NCBI GenBank assembly: GCA_013399305.1
Contig: VXAI01000246.1
Span: forward strand, 179,897 to 243,896
Length of the DNA stretch: 64,000 nt
Source: Rostratula benghalensis
Lineage: Eukaryota > Chordata > Aves > Charadriiformes > Rostratulidae
Direction of reading: 5' to 3'
Shown: one piece after another, positions 63,101 through 64,000 of the stretch
How positions within the stretch are numbered: position 1 is the stretch's first letter
How the letters are laid out: the number at the start of each line of letters is the position of its first letter
Made by a program: the position numbers and the translations under genes
Notes under the pieces: model-generated
Databases searched by the model: none
What the model saw: the letters and a program-made list of their open reading frames with translations, nothing else
Told to the model about the DNA's origin: nothing

Positions 63101-64000
63101 ATGGCAGCAGCAGCCCGCGGTGCACGGTGCCCGAACGCTGCTCAGGGAAGCTCCCAGCAAACGCTGCCATCGCCCTGGGGATGCAAAACGTGGGCTGGAA
63201 AATGCCTCCTGGTGCTGGGTAGGGGCGGCTGAGAGGGTCTCGGGCAGAAAGAGGGCAGCTGAGGGAGGAAGAAAGCCAAATGTTAGTTTTGTGTTCAACT
63301 GCAATTGCCTTAATTTGCTTCTTTCAGTAAGGAGGGGAAGGCTCAGGAGTCCTTTTGCTCCTGCCATTTGCTCACTATCAAGATAGCGTGCCTCCTTGAT
63401 CTGAAAATGATTATTTTTCTTGACAAATCCTCCTGCTGCTGCTTTTTCTATTAATCTCCCTCTGTCTCTTCAGAGAAAAGAGAATTACAGAGGCTGCTCA
63501 GAGGCCCACTTGTTCATCTGTCCTTGAACCTGGCTGGCAACCCTTTGTTAGCAGAATTGAGCAAACAGCAGAGAAAGGAATTTCTACAAATATTCTCTCA
63601 AATTTGAAAGCAAATTTTCATCCGGCAGCACTCGCTGGTCCTTTGTGCTCCCATCCCGGGAACGCTGCAGCGTTTGCCCTGAGCAAGCAGAAATGCAAGA
63701 GGCTTAACTTACACCTCTGTCATCTCAAAAAGGAAAGCCTTATTTCTGACTAAAAAAATATTCCGTTTGAACAATGTTTAACTGGTAATTGATTTCAGAG
63801 TTGGAGGAAGGGGGGGCTGGAGGTGGCTTGAGTCCCCCGGGGCCGAGGCCATGCGCTCCCACTGCTGGCCCCTGATGCTCGGAGCAGCGCCAGGTCTCTG
63901 TCAGGACAGACCTTGGGCATCCTCGTCACCACCCCGCCGTCTTCAGCACTCCACAAAAGCCTTAAAAATGGAGCTGTTTGGCAATTCAGACGAGACAAGC

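Larger units (their letters stand above)
41000..64000. other. Intergenic region beyond CSF3R (toward GRIK3 by synteny), no gene seen
   Basis: I found no exon with splice signals and family resemblance on either strand. The open frames are short, GC-driven and unrelated to known proteins. Composition alternates between GC-rich spacer and AT-rich islands, and there are few recognisable transposons. In human this neighbour interval is long and ends at GRIK3, none of whose exons is visible here. Unrecognised non-coding RNA genes cannot be excluded. Confidence 0.6.

Noticed and set aside
41000..64000. Possible GRIK3 exons
   Set aside because: Expected by synteny on this side, but no glutamate-receptor motif is visible in any frame. 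In human the distance is several hundred kb, so absence is expected.
1..64000. CRISPR arrays, bacterial operons, phage or plasmid systems
   Set aside because: The sequence is vertebrate, with spliced genes and CR1 elements. The tandem repeats present lack unique spacers.
1..64000. tRNA, rRNA or microRNA genes
   Set aside because: No convincing cloverleaf A/B-box pair, rRNA segment or stable miRNA-like hairpin was seen by eye. A covariance-model scan would be needed to exclude small RNAs, and a significant hit would overturn this.
1..64000. A previously undescribed multi-gene system
   Set aside because: Every supported gene belongs to a known family in its conserved vertebrate order. The unexplained part of the window looks regulatory, not coding.

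Overview
The window is vertebrate nuclear DNA and almost certainly from a bird. It carries five spliced protein-coding genes with GT-AG introns. It has CpG-island promoters and fragments of the CR1 LINE that dominates avian genomes. It is also very compact. The gene order STK40 - LSM10 - OSCP1 - MRPS15 - CSF3R, all on the minus strand, is the conserved block found on human chromosome 1p34.3, which avian comparative maps place on a microchromosome. I cannot name the species from sequence alone.

Layout from left to right (every gene reads right to left). Positions 1-13950 hold the 5' half of STK40: a CpG-island first exon, an 8.5 kb first intron, and five coding exons ending with the HRDLK catalytic-loop exon at 1510-1562. 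The rest of STK40 lies beyond position 1. A spacer at 13.95-15.1 kb carries six same-orientation CCAAT boxes upstream of STK40. LSM10 has a single coding exon at 15112-15483. An assembly gap in a 64-bp minisatellite (15876-16315) lies just upstream of it. OSCP1 is complete in ten coding exons (16488-26230, 379 aa) with an RFX X-box in its promoter. MRPS15 is complete in eight exons (27160-33657, 246 aa). CSF3R, the G-CSF receptor, is complete in fifteen coding exons (34041-40870, 848 aa). All OSCP1, MRPS15 and CSF3R exon phases join, with one choice of acceptor to be settled in MRPS15.

From about 41 to 64 kb I find no gene. In human the next gene on this side is GRIK3, hundreds of kb away, and none of its exons is recognisable here. 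This intergenic DNA alternates between GC-rich, repeat-poor sequence and discrete AT-rich islands dense in TAATTA cores, E-boxes and palindromes, which look like conserved non-coding elements. It also holds a few minisatellites and a second, 31-bp gap in a pentanucleotide repeat.

The genes do not form one pathway. STK40 is a signalling pseudokinase, LSM10 belongs to the U7 snRNP for histone mRNA processing, OSCP1 is linked to solute transport and cilia, MRPS15 is a mitoribosomal protein, and CSF3R is the neutrophil growth-factor receptor. They are neighbours by old synteny. I saw no sign of a previously undescribed system. The most useful observations concern gene structure and regulation: an in-frame upstream STK40 start at a splice junction, splice-acceptor ambiguities in MRPS15 and CSF3R, the CCAAT array, the OSCP1 X-box, the very tight CSF3R/MRPS15 junction, and the candidate regulatory islands.
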